Origin: Sorex araneus | Lineage: Eukaryota > Chordata > Mammalia > Eulipotyphla > Soricidae | NCBI RefSeq assembly: GCF_027595985.1 | Contig: NC_073305.1 | Coordinates: 105,087,535 to 105,151,534 of the forward strand | Length of the DNA stretch: 64,000 nucleotides | Direction of reading: 5' to 3' | Shown here: positions 10,234 to 22,528 of the stretch, piece by piece | How the letters are laid out: each line of letters starts with the position of its first letter | How positions within the stretch are numbered: position 1 is the first letter of the stretch | Translations under genes and position numbers: made by a program | The notes under the pieces: generated by a model | The model's database searches: none | What the model was told of the DNA's origin: nothing | The model's input: the letters and a program-made list of their open reading frames with translations, nothing else

Positions 10234-13200
10234 ATGTCACAAAATCCCATGATAATAATTTCTCTTAATGTTAACAGTCTAAATGCACCAATCAAGAGGC
10301 ACAGAGTGGCAAAATGGATTCAGAAATTAAACCCAACTTTCTGCTGCCTACAAGAAACACATCTGAGTAGTCAGAACAACACAGACTCAAAATCAAAGGA
10401 TGGAAAACAATCCTGCAAGCAAACAGCTCTCTCAAAAAAGCAGGGGTGGCCATACTAGTATCCAACAACATAGATTTCAGGCTGAAAAAGATCAGAAGGG
10501 ACAGCAAAGGTCATTTCCTATTCATCAAGGGATATGTACAACAGGAAGAAATCACACTATTAAACGTATACGCACCTAATGAACGACCAGCAAAATACTT
10601 AAAAGAACTCCTAATAGAATTTAAGGAGGACATAACTAGCACCACAATAGTAGTAGGAGACTTCAACACTGCCCTATCACCACTGGATAGATTGACAAGA
10701 ACAACACTCAGCAAGGAAACAATGGCTCTGAAGGAAGAAATGGAGGAGACAGGGCTAATAGACCTATACAGGGTTATACACCACAAAAAGAAAGAATACA
10801 CATTCTTTTCCAGCGCACACAGAACTTTTTCCAAAATAGATCATGTTCTGGATCACAAATTATATCTTAATAGAATCAGTAAGATAGAAGTTGTATCAAC
10901 TATCTTCTCAGACCATGATGCACAAAAGATGGAAGTTAATCACGCACAGACTCGGAGAACCAAATCAAACACTTGGAAACTAAACAACTCACTATTGAAC
11001 AATGAGTGGGTCACAAAGGAAATCAAGGAAGAAATCAAGAGATACCTCAAAACAAATGAGAATGAAGACACAAGCTACCAGAACCTATGGGACGCAGCTA
11101 AAGCTGTGTTAAGGGGAAAATTTATAGCTCTGCAAGCCTTCCTCAGAAAGGAAGAAAGGGCCTATGTAGATAGCTTGACTTCTCAGCTCAATATCTTAGT
11201 AGGACCAGCAAAAGGAAACCAAACCAGATCGAAGGAAAGAAATAATAAAAATTAGTGCAGAAATTAATAATATGAAAACCCAAAAAACAATCCGAAAGAT
11301 CAATGAAACAAAGAGCTGGTTCTTCGAGAAAATAAATAAGATTGATAAACCGCTAGCAAGACTCACAAAGAAAGAGAGAGAGAAAACCCTAATAAACTGA
11401 ATCAGAAATGAAAAGGAGGACATCACAACAGAAACCAAGGAGATTCAAAAGATCATCAGAGACTACTTTGAAAGTCTCTATGCCACAAAACAAGAGAACC
11501 AAAAAGAAATGGACGAATTCCTTTATTCCTACAATCACCCAAGACTGAACCAAGAAGACTTGAAAAACCTGAATAGGCCCATAAATATCAAGGAAATCAA
11601 AACTGTAATCAAAAGTCTCCCCAAAAACAAAATCCCAGGTCCAGATGGATCCACTGGCAAATTCTTCCAAACATTTAAAGAAGACTTGTTGCCAGTTCTC
11701 CTCAAGATTTTCCAGGAAATTGAAAAGACAGGAACCCTTCCGAACAGTTTCTATGAGGCACATATCTCCCTAATACCAAAAGCAAACAAAGACACCATTA
11801 ACAAAGAAAACTATAGACCAATATCCCTGATGATCACCGATGCAAAGATCCTCAACAAAATACTAGCTAATAGAATCCAACAACTCATCAAAAATATCAT
11901 ACACCATGACCAAGTGGGATTCATCCCGGGGATGCAAGGATGGTTTAACATTTGGAAATCAATCAACATAATCCATCATATCAACAAAAATAAAGATAAA
12001 AAGCATATGATTGGGGGCTGGAGCGATAGCACAGCGGGTAGGGCATTTGCCTTGCACACGACCAACCCAGGTTCAAATCCCAGCATCCCATATGGTCCCC
12101 TGAGCACCGTCAGGGGTGATTCCTGAGTGCATGAGCCAGGAGTGACCCCTGTGCATCGCCAGGTGTGACCCAAAAAGAAAAAAAATATGATCATATCAAT
12201 AGATGCAGAGAAAGCTTTTGACAAAATCCAACACCCATTCATGATAAAAACTCTCACCAAAATGGGTTTTGGAGGAACTTTCCTCAAGATAATCAAAGCC
12301 ATCTACCACGAACCTATGGCAAGCATATCATCAATGGGGAAAAACTAAGGGCCTTTCCTCTAAGATCGGGGACAAGACAAGGATGCCCACTCTCACCACT
12401 TCTCTTTAATAGAGTACTGGAAGTACTAGCAATAGCCATTAGGCAAGAAAATTATATTAAGGGCATTCAGATCGGAAAGGAAGAAATCAAGCTCTCACTA
12501 TTCGCAGACGATATGATACTATATCTAGAGAAGCCTAAAAGCTCTAGTAAGGAATTCTTAGAAACAATTGACCTGTACAGTAAAGTCGCAGGCTATAAAA
12601 TCAATAGCCAAAAATCCATGGCTTTCTTATATGCAAACGATGAGACAGAGGAAAGGGACATGAAAAAATGCAGTCCCGTTCACAATCGTGTCCCAGAAAA
12701 TCAAATACCTTGGAATCAGCTTAACTAAAGATGTAAAGGACCTCTACAAAGAAAACTATAAAACACTACTCCAAGGAATAAAAGAGGACATGAGGAAATG
12801 GAAACATATCCCCTGCTCATGGATAGGGAGAATAAACATTGTCAAAATGGCAATACTCCCCAAAACATTATACAGATTCAACGCGATCCCTATAAGTATA
12901 CCCATGACATTCTTCAAAGAAATGGATCAAGCAATCCTGAAATTAATATGGAACAATAAATGCCCACGGATAGCTAAAACAATTCTTGGGAAAAAGATTA
13001 TGGGAGGCATCACCTTCCCCAACCTTAAACTTTACTACAAAGTGGTAACATTTAAAACAGCATGGTACTGGAACAAAGGCAGAGCCGCAGACCAATGGAA
13101 CAGGGTGGAATATCCCTACACACAACCCCAAATGTATGATCATCTAATCTTTGATAAGGGGGCAAGAAATATGAAGTGGAGCAAGGAAAGCCTCTTCAAC

Positions 13201-14229
13201 AAATGGTGCTGGCATAACTGAACAACCACATGCAAAAGAAAGGACTTAGACGTTGACCTGACACCATGCACAAAAATCAGATCAAAATGGATTACATACC
13301 TAAACATTAGACCACAGTCCATAAGTTACATCAAAGACAAGGTCGGCAAAACCCTCCATGATATTGAAGATAAAGGTATCTTCAAAGATGACATGGAACT
13401 AAGCAATCAAGTAGAAACAGAGATAAACAAATGGGACTATATTAAACTAAAAAGCTTCTCAACCGCAAAAGACACAGTGACCAGAATTCAAAGGCAATCT
13501 ACAGAATGGGAAAGGATATTCACCCAATACCCATCTGATAAAGGGTTAATATCAAGGGTATATAAAGCACTGGTTGAACTCTACAAGAAGAAATCATCCA
13601 ACCCCATCAGAAAATGAGCCGAAGAAATGAACAGAAAATTTCTCCAAAAATAGATACGAATGGCCCAAAGGCACATGAAAAAATGCTCTGCATCACTAAT
13701 CATCAGGGAGATGCAAATCAAAACAACCATGAGATACCACCTCACGTCACAGAGAATAGCACACATCCAAAAGAACTAAAGCAATCGCTGTTGGAGAGGA
13801 TGTGGAGAGAAGAGGACCCTTCTCCACTGCTGGTGGGGATGCCGACTGGTCCAGCCCCTTTGGAAAACAATATGGACAATTCTCAAAAAATTAGAAATTG
13901 AGCTTCCATTTTATCCAGCAATACCACTTCTGGGACTATATCCTGGAGGAACAAAAAAGTATAGTCGAAATGACATCTGCACTTATATATTCATTGCAAC
14001 ACTGTTTACAATAGCTGGAATCTGGAAAAAACTCGAGTGCCCACGAACAGATGACTGGTTAAAGAAACTTTGGTACATCTATACAATGGAATACTATGCA
14101 GCAGTTAGAAAGGATGAAGTCATGAACTTTGCATATAAGTGGATCAACATGGAAAGTATCATGCTAAGTGAAATGAGCCAGAAAGAGAGGGACAGACATA
14201 GAAAGATTGCACTCATCTGTGGAATATAG
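10234..14229 (+). pseudogene. LINE-1 ORF2 pseudogene (endonuclease / reverse transcriptase)
   Basis: Starts ATGTCACAAAATCCC, 42 bp after ORF1. The endonuclease motifs are still readable: LQETHLSSQ near 10352, VVGDFNTAL near 10655, KIDHVLDH near 10835 and FSDHDAQ near 10906. The reverse transcriptase shows PGPDGS near 11637, GFIPGMQGW near 11919 and [10 protein letters not shown] near 12500. Frameshifts occur near 10400, 11200, 12330 and 12660, in-frame stops are present (for example 13219-13221), and a SINE-A is inserted at 12012-12184. The frame ends GGAATATAG at 14221-14229. It cannot encode a working enzyme. Confidence 0.93.
12012..12184 (+). mobile_element. SINE-A inside LINE-1 ORF2
   Basis: Close to the SINE-A consensus: GGGGGCTGGAGCGATAGCAC start, A box TAGCACAGCGG (12027-12037), B box GGTTCAAATCC (12070-12080), body CATATGGTCCCCTGAGCACC, and end CCAGGTGTGACCC with an A-rich tail. 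ATATGAT flanks at 12005-12011 and 12185-12191, 180 bp apart, are the duplicated target. It is therefore younger than the L1 that hosts it. Confidence 0.95.
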
Positions 14230-14724
14230 AACAACATAGTAGGAGACTAATACCCAAGAATAGTAGTATATAATACCAGGAGGTTGGCTCCATAGCTTGG
14301 AGTCATCCTAGACAGAGAGGGGAACACCAAGTAATATGTGATTGGAGATCCTTCGCGGAAAGGGAGGTGCGTCCTGAAAATAGACTAGAGACTGAACAGG
14401 ATGACCACTTAATACCCCTATTTGGATCTACAACACCCAAAAGGAAAGAGAGATATCAAATTGGAAAACCCCCGCTACAGAGGTGGTGTTGGGTGGGGAG
14501 GATGGGACTAGGGCGGTGGGAGGGATACTGGGTTCATGGGTGGTAGAGAATGGACACTAGTGGAGGGATGGGCTCTTAAACATTGCATGAGGGAAAAACA
14601 AGCACGAAAATGTGTGAATCTGTAACTGTACCCTCACTGTGACTCACTAATTAGAAAATAAATTAATTAAAAAAATATTTCACTATCTGTTAGATTTATT
14701 CCCAAGCATTTGATTTGTGGGAAC

Positions 14725-16560
14725 ACAACTGCAAAGCACTATAGAGATTCAATGCATTCTTCATAAAAATTTCTTGACACTGCTTATGGTTCTCCAAGCC
14801 CTGCCACGATTAATAAAATTCCCTAGATAGTCAAAGCAACCCCTGGAAAAGGAAAATGGACACATTTCTCTATAACTTTAAATTACTATAAATCTATATT
14901 AATTAGGATGATATAGTATTAGAATAAAAACAGACTATCCACACCCCACAAGGAGTGATAAATCCTTTAACACTGAATCAGGAGCAGGCCCTGAGCACTG
15001 TTGGGTGTGACACCAAACCAAAGTTGGGGAAAAAATTAAAGATAAAAAGGGTCTAGAGATATTGTGAGAGAAACTAAATCCTCTTTTCCCAACAAATAGT
15101 GATGGGTAAACTATTAGTCACTCTTAAAAGATTAATCTGTATCCCTATTTTATACCACACACAAAAGTTTATACAGGTGGATTAAATACCTTAATACTAG
15201 ATGCAAACCTATAAAATACATAAAGAGAAATATAGTTTGAACTCTACTTGATATTGATTATAGGAGACAAAATTAATAATGTAATGCCATAATGGCATTT
15301 TGCCGAAACCAAAAACGGCAACAAAGCCAAAACCAAAGCATCACAAAAGAATCTTCTGAGTTACAAAAAAGAAATAACAACTAGAATAAAAAGACATCCC
15401 ACAGACTAGGAGAAAATATTTGCTAATCACACATCTGACAAAGAGTTAATATCCTACACCTATAAATCATTTCTAAATTTAGACAACAACAACAAACAAA
15501 CAAAGAAGCCTGTTAAAAAGTGGGGAGGACAATAGACAGTCCTTCAAAGAAGACAGAGATGGGGTCAGAGCAATAGTACAGCAGGTAGGGTGTTTTCCTT
15601 ACACACTGCCAATGAGGTTGTGATCCCCGGCATCCCATAAGGGTTCCCAAGCACCACCAGGAGTAATTCCTGAGTGCAAAGCCAGGAGTAATTTCTGAGC
15701 ATCATAGAGTATGAGCTCCCCTGTACCCCCCCAAAAAAAATGGTCAGCATGGAAATGAAAAAGTGTTGTATAAAACTTATCACCAGAGAAATACAAATCA
15801 TAATAATAAGGCATTGCCTTATACCAGCCTTATACACTTTCAAAAGAGTGTAAATGGAATATAATATATGGGAAAGAAATCCTCTTTCTCTGTTGGTGAA
15901 AATGTCATCTGGTTCATTACTCTGAGGAAAATAATACCGCAGACTTATCAAAAAATCAAGGACAAACCTTTTCATTAAAAAGAATAAAAAGAAGAGTTGA
16001 GCTTCCAGATGACCCAGTGATTTCACTTCTTGGCATCTACCTCAAGAACCAAAAATGATATTTTGCAGATTTTTGTGTTCCCATGTTCCTTGTAGTACTA
16101 TTAACAATAGCGAAGATATGAAAACAACCCAAGCAAAGTGTCCCAGAATTAATGAGTGGCTAAAAAAATTTTAGTATATAGGCACAACAAAATACTACTC
16201 AAGCTCTAAGAATAAATAAAATTATTTATTTCACTAATATTTGGATGAAATGTAATGGTGTTATGCTAATTATAGTTAGTTAGAGGGAGAGGCAAAAATG
16301 CAGAATGAGCTCACTCATCTATCATCTCCAAAACACAAAGAAGCATTGTAAGGTAATTAAGAGTGGCCAATGGTAACAGGTTCTAGGAGTAGGGCTAAAG
16401 AACTAAGTTTTCCAAGAGGAAAGTCGTTGGAGTCTCTTGGAGACCAGGATAGGAGAGGAACTGGGACATTTTTGCAGAGAATCTTCTAAGTGTAATATTG
16501 GAACATTGTGTGCCTGAAACACTATTATAAATAGAATTGTAAAACAGTGGCTACATAAAA
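14725..16560 (+). mobile_element. old LINE-1, sense part
   Basis: Decayed ORF2 in sense: CTATAGAGATTCAATGCATTC (YRDSMHS-like) near 14741, then coding-like blocks near 15390 (KRHPTD-like) and 16090-16260 (WLKKF and YSSSK-like). 3'UTR-like sequence ends near 16560 (CCTGAAACACTATTATAAAT). A short SINE remnant lies at about 14960-15020 and a SINE-A at 15558-15741. With 8645-8789 and 14690-14724 it forms one twin-primed L1. Confidence 0.65.
15558..15741 (+). mobile_element. SINE-A copy
   Basis: GGGGTCAGAGCAATAGTACAG head with A box TAGTACAGCAGG, a mutated B box GTTGTGATCCC, body CATCCCATAAGGGTTCCCAAG and CAGGAGTAATTCCTGAGTGC, and an A8 tail. AGAGATGG on the left and AAATGGTCAGC on the right suggest a short target duplication in the host L1. 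Confidence 0.85.
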
Positions 16561-17056
16561 ACTGAAAGAAATGCCAATTTTTTTTTGAGTAGAGATTTTG
16601 AGTTTTCTTTCACCTAAGAAAAGTAAAGTGTATATTTTACGTGGAGAAGACAGTGACCTGAATATTTTTAACTCAAAAGATAGACCTGATTAGTCACAAG
16701 GGCTATTCACAGAGGTGGAGAACTTTCTTTACAAATAAAAACTAAAATCAAACTGGTCTTCCACTTGAAATAAGATATTATTTTGTGGCTTACTTTGACC
16801 ATGAAATGCAAATAAAAATTTTGTGTATCACTTGCTGGCAAATTTAAGTACATACATGATGTATATATTTTACACTAACCAATTTCTTCTTTTTAAGTTA
16901 TGACTTTAATTTTTTCTTTGAGTTATAATTTCTTCCACTGTTCTGAGGGCTAGCTTTCTGTCTCTATTCCCTTCATAGTTAGATAGAATCACACATTCCA
17001 TCAATCTGGATCATGCCATGGATGTCAAGGGAATTGCTTTGCTTATAACTGTTTTC

Positions 17057-17256
17057 TTTTTTTTTTTCTTTTTGCTTTTTTTTGGGGGGGTGCTGGTGGG
17101 GTCACACCTGGCGATGCTCAGGGGTTACTCCTGGCTCTGCACTCAGGAATTACAATTACCCCTGGCAGTGCTCAGGGGACCATATGAGATGATGGAAATC
17201 GAACCCAGGTTGGTCGCATGCAAGGCAAACCCCTGCTATTCTATTGCTCCAGCCCC
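17057..17256 (-). mobile_element. SINE-A copy
   Basis: Plus-strand T-rich start, then GGGTCACACCTGGCGATGCTC, CTCCTGGCTCTGCACTCAGG, ATCGAACCCAGG (B box) and ATTGCTCCAGCCCC (head). Flanks TAACTGTTTTC and ACAACTGCTTTC look like a slightly diverged target duplication. Confidence 0.92.
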
Positions 17257-17259
17257 ACA

Positions 17260-17795
17260 ACTGCTTTCTTATTCTGTCTGGTGGATGTCTAGTTATCCTT
17301 CATGACTCTACTTACATTTTTAATCCAATAGAAACTTTTATCATCCCCTCAGATAGTTATCTGACTTTCCTTCTGTGATCCCATAACATTATGTCCAGAG
17401 TACTTTTATAGCTTTGTATGCTATTACATTCCATCTTTTCAGATGTCTCTTGCACTGTGAGACATTGAGGGTCCTTACTGAGTCTTTGTTCTCTGTCCAC
17501 TGACTACATATCAGATTGTGTGCTAATGAAGCAGCTTTGGCATGCAGAAAAAGACCACATTTTGAGTGGTGGAGAAGCACCACGTTAGGAATGATGGTTA
17601 TCTGGAAGACTCACAAAGCACCTATGTACACTGTAGGCCCCACATCCTTTTGGAGGGCTTTGAAAAGAGATTTAAAATTCTATACTATTTGAGAAAATAT
17701 TTTTGCAATTTTTTTAAAAACAGAAGTTTAGTTTATGTCTTTTTATGTAATAACTTGTATTTTATACAGATAGTTGCCTGTGTGGAAGCAGTTAG
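17260..17795. other. unannotated stretch
   Basis: No recognisable gene or repeat. Confidence 0.4.
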
Positions 17796-17801
17796 TGCCA
17801 T

Positions 17802-18040
17802 CGCTAGTCATCTAGTTGCTCATTGATTTTCATGAGCGGGCACCAGTAATGTCTCCATTGTGAGACTAATTGTTACTGTTTTTGGCATATCAAATATGCC
17901 ACAGGTAGCTTGCCAGGCTCTGCTGTGTGGACGAGATACTCTCGATAGTTTGCTGGGCTCTCCGAAAGGGACGAAGGAATCGAACCTGGGTCAGCCGCGT
18001 GAAAGGTGAATGCCCTACCTGCTGCATTATCGCTCCAGCC
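17802..18040 (-). mobile_element. SINE-B copy
   Basis: On plus: RTE-type 3' end (CATGAGCGGGCACCAGTAATG), RTE 5'UTR part (TTACTGTTTTTGGCATATC, GGTAGCTTGCCAGGCTCTGC), then tRNA head in reverse (GGAATCGAACCTGGGTCAGC, ATTATCGCTCCAGCC). TGCCAT at 17796-17801 and 18041-18046 is a candidate 6-bp target duplication. Confidence 0.9.
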
Positions 18041-18044
18041 TGCC

Positions 18045-19115
18045 ATTGATGGTAGTTTCAACAATTTTCACGTTGTAGAGATACTGTCACATCCTTTCTA
18101 TATTTGTGGTGGCTTCTGCTAGAAAACATCAGCTTCAGTACCATGTCATTATCTCTTGGTGCACAACTCCAAACAGTTGCAGCAACTTTGAACACTTTGG
18201 TAGGCAGAACCAATGGCTCCATCAGTTCCTAACATAGGCTTTGTCATGATGTATCAGAGTGTTTTAAGTCTGTTCCTTTCTCACCTAATAAAAGTTATTC
18301 ATTTAGCATCTAAGTGACTGAATGTTACTTATATGTGTTAAAAGTATTTTACTAGCTATATTTTACTGTATGTGTTAAAAATATTTTACCAGCTCTCTGT
18401 TTCAAAATGTAAAAGCAGCACTAGTCTATTTGTTGACTTTTCAACTGCAAATATAAAATATTCTGAGTATGATCAATATTATGTTAGCAGTAATACATTC
18501 ACTGGGGAAGAGGTGCCCATACTTGACTTTTGTGGACTGGTAAGATCAATCTACAGTACACTACTGACTTGACAGTAACAATTACTTTTTGCTGCATAAT
18601 AAACCATAAAAATTGTCAGCTTAAAATAAATCCTCATTTTTGCTCACAATTATGCATCTCAATTTATCTGGGATCACTTTGTGTGTTTCTTTTGCATTTT
18701 TTCTTTTTGGACCATGCCAATGGTGGAAGTCAACAGTTGTCTCCATAAGCACTGGATGAACTAAGAAGGCACCTCATTCTCATGTCTAGCAGTTGGTGCT
18801 CACTGAAGTCTGGTGTTACTTGAACATTCTCCCTTGACTCTCAATATCATAGTTACTATAAAGCATCTTCACTTTGTAATTATAGTGCAGATTTCCAAGA
18901 GGATGATTGAAGCTTTGTTAATGTCTATTAAGACTCTTCTCTGAAATTCAATGATGTTTCTTTCTTGCATTTTGTTAATCAGCCAAGGTAAAACACAAGA
19001 CCAGTTCAACATCAATGCAACAAGTATTTTGATTAGATAAGAAAGAAATATAACTGGTAACATTTTCCTCTCCAACACATAAGAATGTTTATTTGTTCAC
19101 TTGGTATTTAAAAAT
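18045..19115. other. mostly unannotated; possible ancient repeat at 18575-18700
   Basis: GCTGCATAATAAACCATAAA and CAGCTTAAAATAAATCC resemble a very common ancient mammalian interspersed repeat (AACAAACC ... TGGCTTAAAA pattern) that I recognise but cannot name with confidence. Nothing else stands out. Confidence 0.3.
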
Positions 19116-19119
19116 ATAA

Positions 19120-19640
19120 CCATACAATCTCACATCCATTCAAGTGGCAACTATAAACAAAGTAAGCAGAAAATAACAAGTGTTAGTGAAAAAATGGAGA
19201 AATTGGAACCCTTCCAATCTGTTGGTGGAAATGTGAAATATTGTAGGTCTATTACAAAGCACCATATGACAATTCCACAAAAGCATAAACATATGTTTAC
19301 CATGTGATTCAATAACTTCACTTCTAAGTGTATCTCTCACACCAAGTGAAAAGATTAAGAGATACTTACTGAATAACATTTACAGAAGAATTAGTCATAA
19401 TGAAAAAAGGTGTAAGTAACCTCTATTAGTGGAAAAAAATCCGTAAATAGTTTATACAAAATATAGTCTGTAGGATAGAATGGAAATTTTTATTTGATAG
19501 ACATTGTTTTCATTTTATAGCATAAAAGAGTGCTGGAGATTGGTTGTACAAAATGCAAATATACTTAAAACCACTGAATTATGCACTTAAGATCATTAAG
19601 ATAAAAAGGTTTTATGCAATGTATATTTTGCCACAATTAA
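19120..19640 (+). mobile_element. old LINE-1 3' end
   Basis: Diverged ORF2 tail (GTTAGTGAAAAAATGGAG, CTGTTGGTGGAAATGTGAA, ATTCAATAACTTCACTTCT match the usual single-copy order of L1 ORF2 ends), then an old-type 3'UTR ending ATATTTTGCCACAATTAAAA. Confidence 0.7.
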
Positions 19641-19861
19641 AAAAAAACATAAACTGTATAATAGCCACAATTTAGAGTTAGGCTCTCAGAGATTATTGAT
19701 TTATGGGAAACTAATAGAATAAGGCAGAAGAATAATTGTTAAATTTGATGGTATATCTGATAATGTAGTAGTATAACTTCTACTTTTTGGGGTATGGACA
19801 TTTGGTTGTAGAATACTGAGTTGTCATGTATAAAATCTTGTTTTCTTATGACCACAATTTC

Positions 19862-20160
19862 TAGTAAGAAGGCCAGGGTACATAAAGAGAGAGAGACAGA
19901 GACAGAGAGAGACAGAGAGAGACAGAGAGCAAGAGAGACAGAGAGAGACAGAGAGACAGAGAGAGACAGAGACAGAAGGAAAGTATCTGGCATAGAGACA
20001 GGCTGGGGTGGTGGTGGTAGGAGGGCCTGGGACATTGGTGGTGGGAACTGTACACCTGTGAAGAGATGGGTGTTGGAACATTGTATGACTGAAATCCAAG
20101 CATGCACAGCTCTATAACTGTGTCCCATGGTGATTAAAAAAATAAGTACATAGATAAATA
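19862..20160 (+). mobile_element. LINE-1 3'UTR insertion
   Basis: GA-rich start, then GGTGGGAACTGTACACCTG, GAGATGGGTGTTGGAACATT and GTCCCATGGTGATT with an A-rich tail, matching the 3' ends of the young L1s. GTACATAAAG near 19877 and GTACATAGATAAA near 20147 may be the duplicated target. Confidence 0.75.
19888..19978 (+). repeat. (GAGACA)n / GA-rich simple repeat
   Basis: Irregular GAGA and GAGACA units at the 5' side of the L1 3'UTR insertion. Open frames here are repeat artefacts. Confidence 0.9.
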
Positions 20161-20197
20161 AATAATAAAAAGCAATGAGTAAATGCTTTTAGCAGTT

Positions 20198-20372
20198 CCA
20201 GCTACCTTTTTTGTTTTTGGGGGGACACACTTAGCTCTGCTCTAGACTTACTTCTGGCTCTGCACTTGGGAATCACTCCTGGTGGGTTCCAAGGACCATA
20301 TGAGATATCAGCGATCAAAGCTAGGTGAGTCACATGCAAGGCAAAAACACCACATCAGCTATACTTCCAGAA
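20198..20372 (-). mobile_element. SINE-A-like copy, old
   Basis: Plus reads ACTTCTGGCTCTGCACTTGG, AATCACTCCTGGTGG, GGACCATATGAGATATC, GATCAAAGCTAGGTGAG and CATGCAAGGCAAA, the reverse complement of body, B box and head with many substitutions. Confidence 0.8.
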
Positions 20373-20639
20373 AATGGTCAGCATACACTAGCCATACATA
20401 AATGAAAATACTTTGTTTAAGGTGTTGTTTTCCAGACATAGACTCAACATCTCCTCTTCCCCTGCTTCCCTCACTCCCCAATTAATTGAGTGACCTTGAT
20501 GGTTTAGATGTCACTAGATAAAGGCAACCCATTCTTAGGACATCAGGTCCAAAGTTCTGGCCTACAGTTTGAGTGAACTAGGAAAAAATATATATTTTAT
20601 GCCTCTATGTATTTTTCTGTATTTGTTTTTATCTGTAGG

Positions 20640-20825
20640 AGAAGATGATATTTGGGCAACATTCAAGAGTGCTTAGGAGCTACTCCCAGCGCAGTGCTTC
20701 AAGATCTCTCCAGCAGTGTCTGGGGGACCCTAGTCCCCAGAATTGAACCTGGCCCCAACTGAACTCGGGTCTTTTGCATGCAACACACATACACCGATCC
20801 TTTGAGTTAACTCTTCGACCCCTTT
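20640..20825 (-). mobile_element. older tRNA-type SINE variant
   Basis: AGGAGCTACTCCCAGCGCAG, TGTCTGGGGGACCCTAGTCC, AGAATTGAACCTGG (B box) and GCATGCAACACACATACACC show a related but distinct body. Probably an older subfamily. Confidence 0.65.
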
Positions 20826-21775
20826 TTAGTTTTTTAATAACAACTTTGAGATGTAATTCATATATCATAAAATTTATCTTTTAAACACACAGTTTGGTGA
20901 CTTTTATTTTGATCACAGAATTGTGCAAGCCTCACCTTTCTCTAATTTTAGAACATTTCATCAACCATAAAGTAGCCCCATATTCACTACCAGTCACTCT
21001 ACATTCCCTATTTTAACCATACTCTATGGATTAGTTTACTCTGTAAATCTTATATAAATGAAATTTTAGTCTTCTGTATCTGGGTTATTTCACTTTAAGT
21101 GCGATTTTCAAGTTTATTAATGTTCATAGAATAAAAAATTAAATTTTTATATATTTGAATAGCATTTAAACATACTAATAAATATATCTGTTAATACAGC
21201 CATTCATTAATGTGCATCTTGGTTGTATTTACTTGTGCCTACTAACAATAATGATGCTATAAACATTTATATAAAAATGTTTTATGTCAAATATTTTAAC
21301 ATATACATGTTTTTGACTCACTTGGACATATGACTTAGTTTTAGGTATATTATAATAACTTTATATTTGGCATTTTGAGGAACTATCAAAATATTTTTCA
21401 AAGTGGCTTCCTAATTTAATATATTATTGACTTTGTATATGGACTTCAATTTGCCAGAATCCTGTTAACACTCATTTTTATTTGTCCATTTTAACGATTT
21501 TATTTGTGTAAGTAATGTCATTATAGTTTTGGTTTGAATTTCTCTAATGTCTAACAAAGGTGAACAGTTTTTCATGTTTTTAATGACAATTATAAAGTTG
21601 TCTTTTGAGAAAGAATTCAAATGCTTTCCAAGTTTGAAGTTGGGCTATTTGCCTTTTTTTATTACCAGCTTTAAGTTTTCTTTTGTATCATATTATGGAT
21701 ACAAATTACATATTATGTTAGATTATTTGCAAATGTTTCTGCTTTTAGTGGGTTTTCTTTTCACTTTTTTTTGAA
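20826..21775 (-). mobile_element. ancient LINE-1 (L1M-type) 3' portion
   Basis: Plus carries TTTGAGATGTAATTCATATA, CACAGAATTGTGCAAGCCTC, TTCATCAACCATAAAGTAGC and later CTCTAATGTCTAACAAAGG, the antisense order of an ancient mammalian L1 3' end. Confidence 0.75.
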
Positions 21776-21779
21776 ACAT

Positions 21780-22528
21780 GTAATGCTAACTTGTTTCTCT
21801 TGATAACTCCTTTTAACCATTAATAAGCCAGTTTGCAGACCATACAGCAGAGAAACAATTAGATTAATAATAGTAATTTTGATTCTAGTTTTTGTGGAGA
21901 GGATAGTTTTTTTATCTTTTGCCCCAAACAATATAATTATTTCCCCAAAATATCACATTTAATCTATTGAATTCCATGATTACTAAGGGTTTTGCTTTTT
22001 TATCTGCTGAAAACTGCAGTGATGAGGAATTGAGGTATTTCCTGTAAAAGATGATGAATTTTATGTGATTACATGATAATGCAAAGTGAAACATAGTTTA
22101 TAAAACAAAGCTTTTGAAACATTCTAGCCTACACAGATAAAGAGATGAATTAGTTATTCTCCTTAATATTTTTGTCATCAGTGGCTTATTTTGAGCAAGC
22201 TTGTAAAGCAGTTTCTCATGTCAGGGTAGGTGACAAAGAAATATGTTGAAAATACCAGATAACATATTTGCAATATATGTATTTGTTCACCATAAATAAT
22301 AAGTCAATATGATTTAATGGATAAAAATTAATTCTAAATTCATAAAATCTGCAACGTATGACTTGGTCAAATATTAAAATTTTGACTGTTAGGAAGCTAG
22401 CTGTAAAATAATTTTGTAAAATAAATTTGACAAACTTTACATATTTGTCAAATTTATTTAAGGATATACATAATTTGACATAACTTTGGCATCAAAATTT
22501 AGCAGCAATCATTTTTTTCTGGTAATTT
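21780..22528. other. unannotated AT-rich stretch
   Basis: No recognisable gene or repeat. Confidence 0.45.

Larger units (their letters stand above)
8790..14670 (+). mobile_element. full-length but broken LINE-1
   Basis: Bounded by a perfect 19-bp target duplication AAAAATATTTCACTATCTG at 8771-8789 and 14671-14689. It contains a 5'UTR (8790-9239), ORF1 remains (9240-10191), a 42-bp spacer, ORF2 remains (10234-14229) and a 3'UTR ending in an A-rich tail. Both frames have stops and frameshifts and a SINE-A sits in ORF2, so the copy is dead. The perfect duplication implies the insertion is not very old. Confidence 0.96.

Noticed and set aside
12027..12080. Functional tRNA gene
   Set aside because: A and B boxes are present, but the cloverleaf is not kept and the sequence continues into a SINE body repeated throughout the window.
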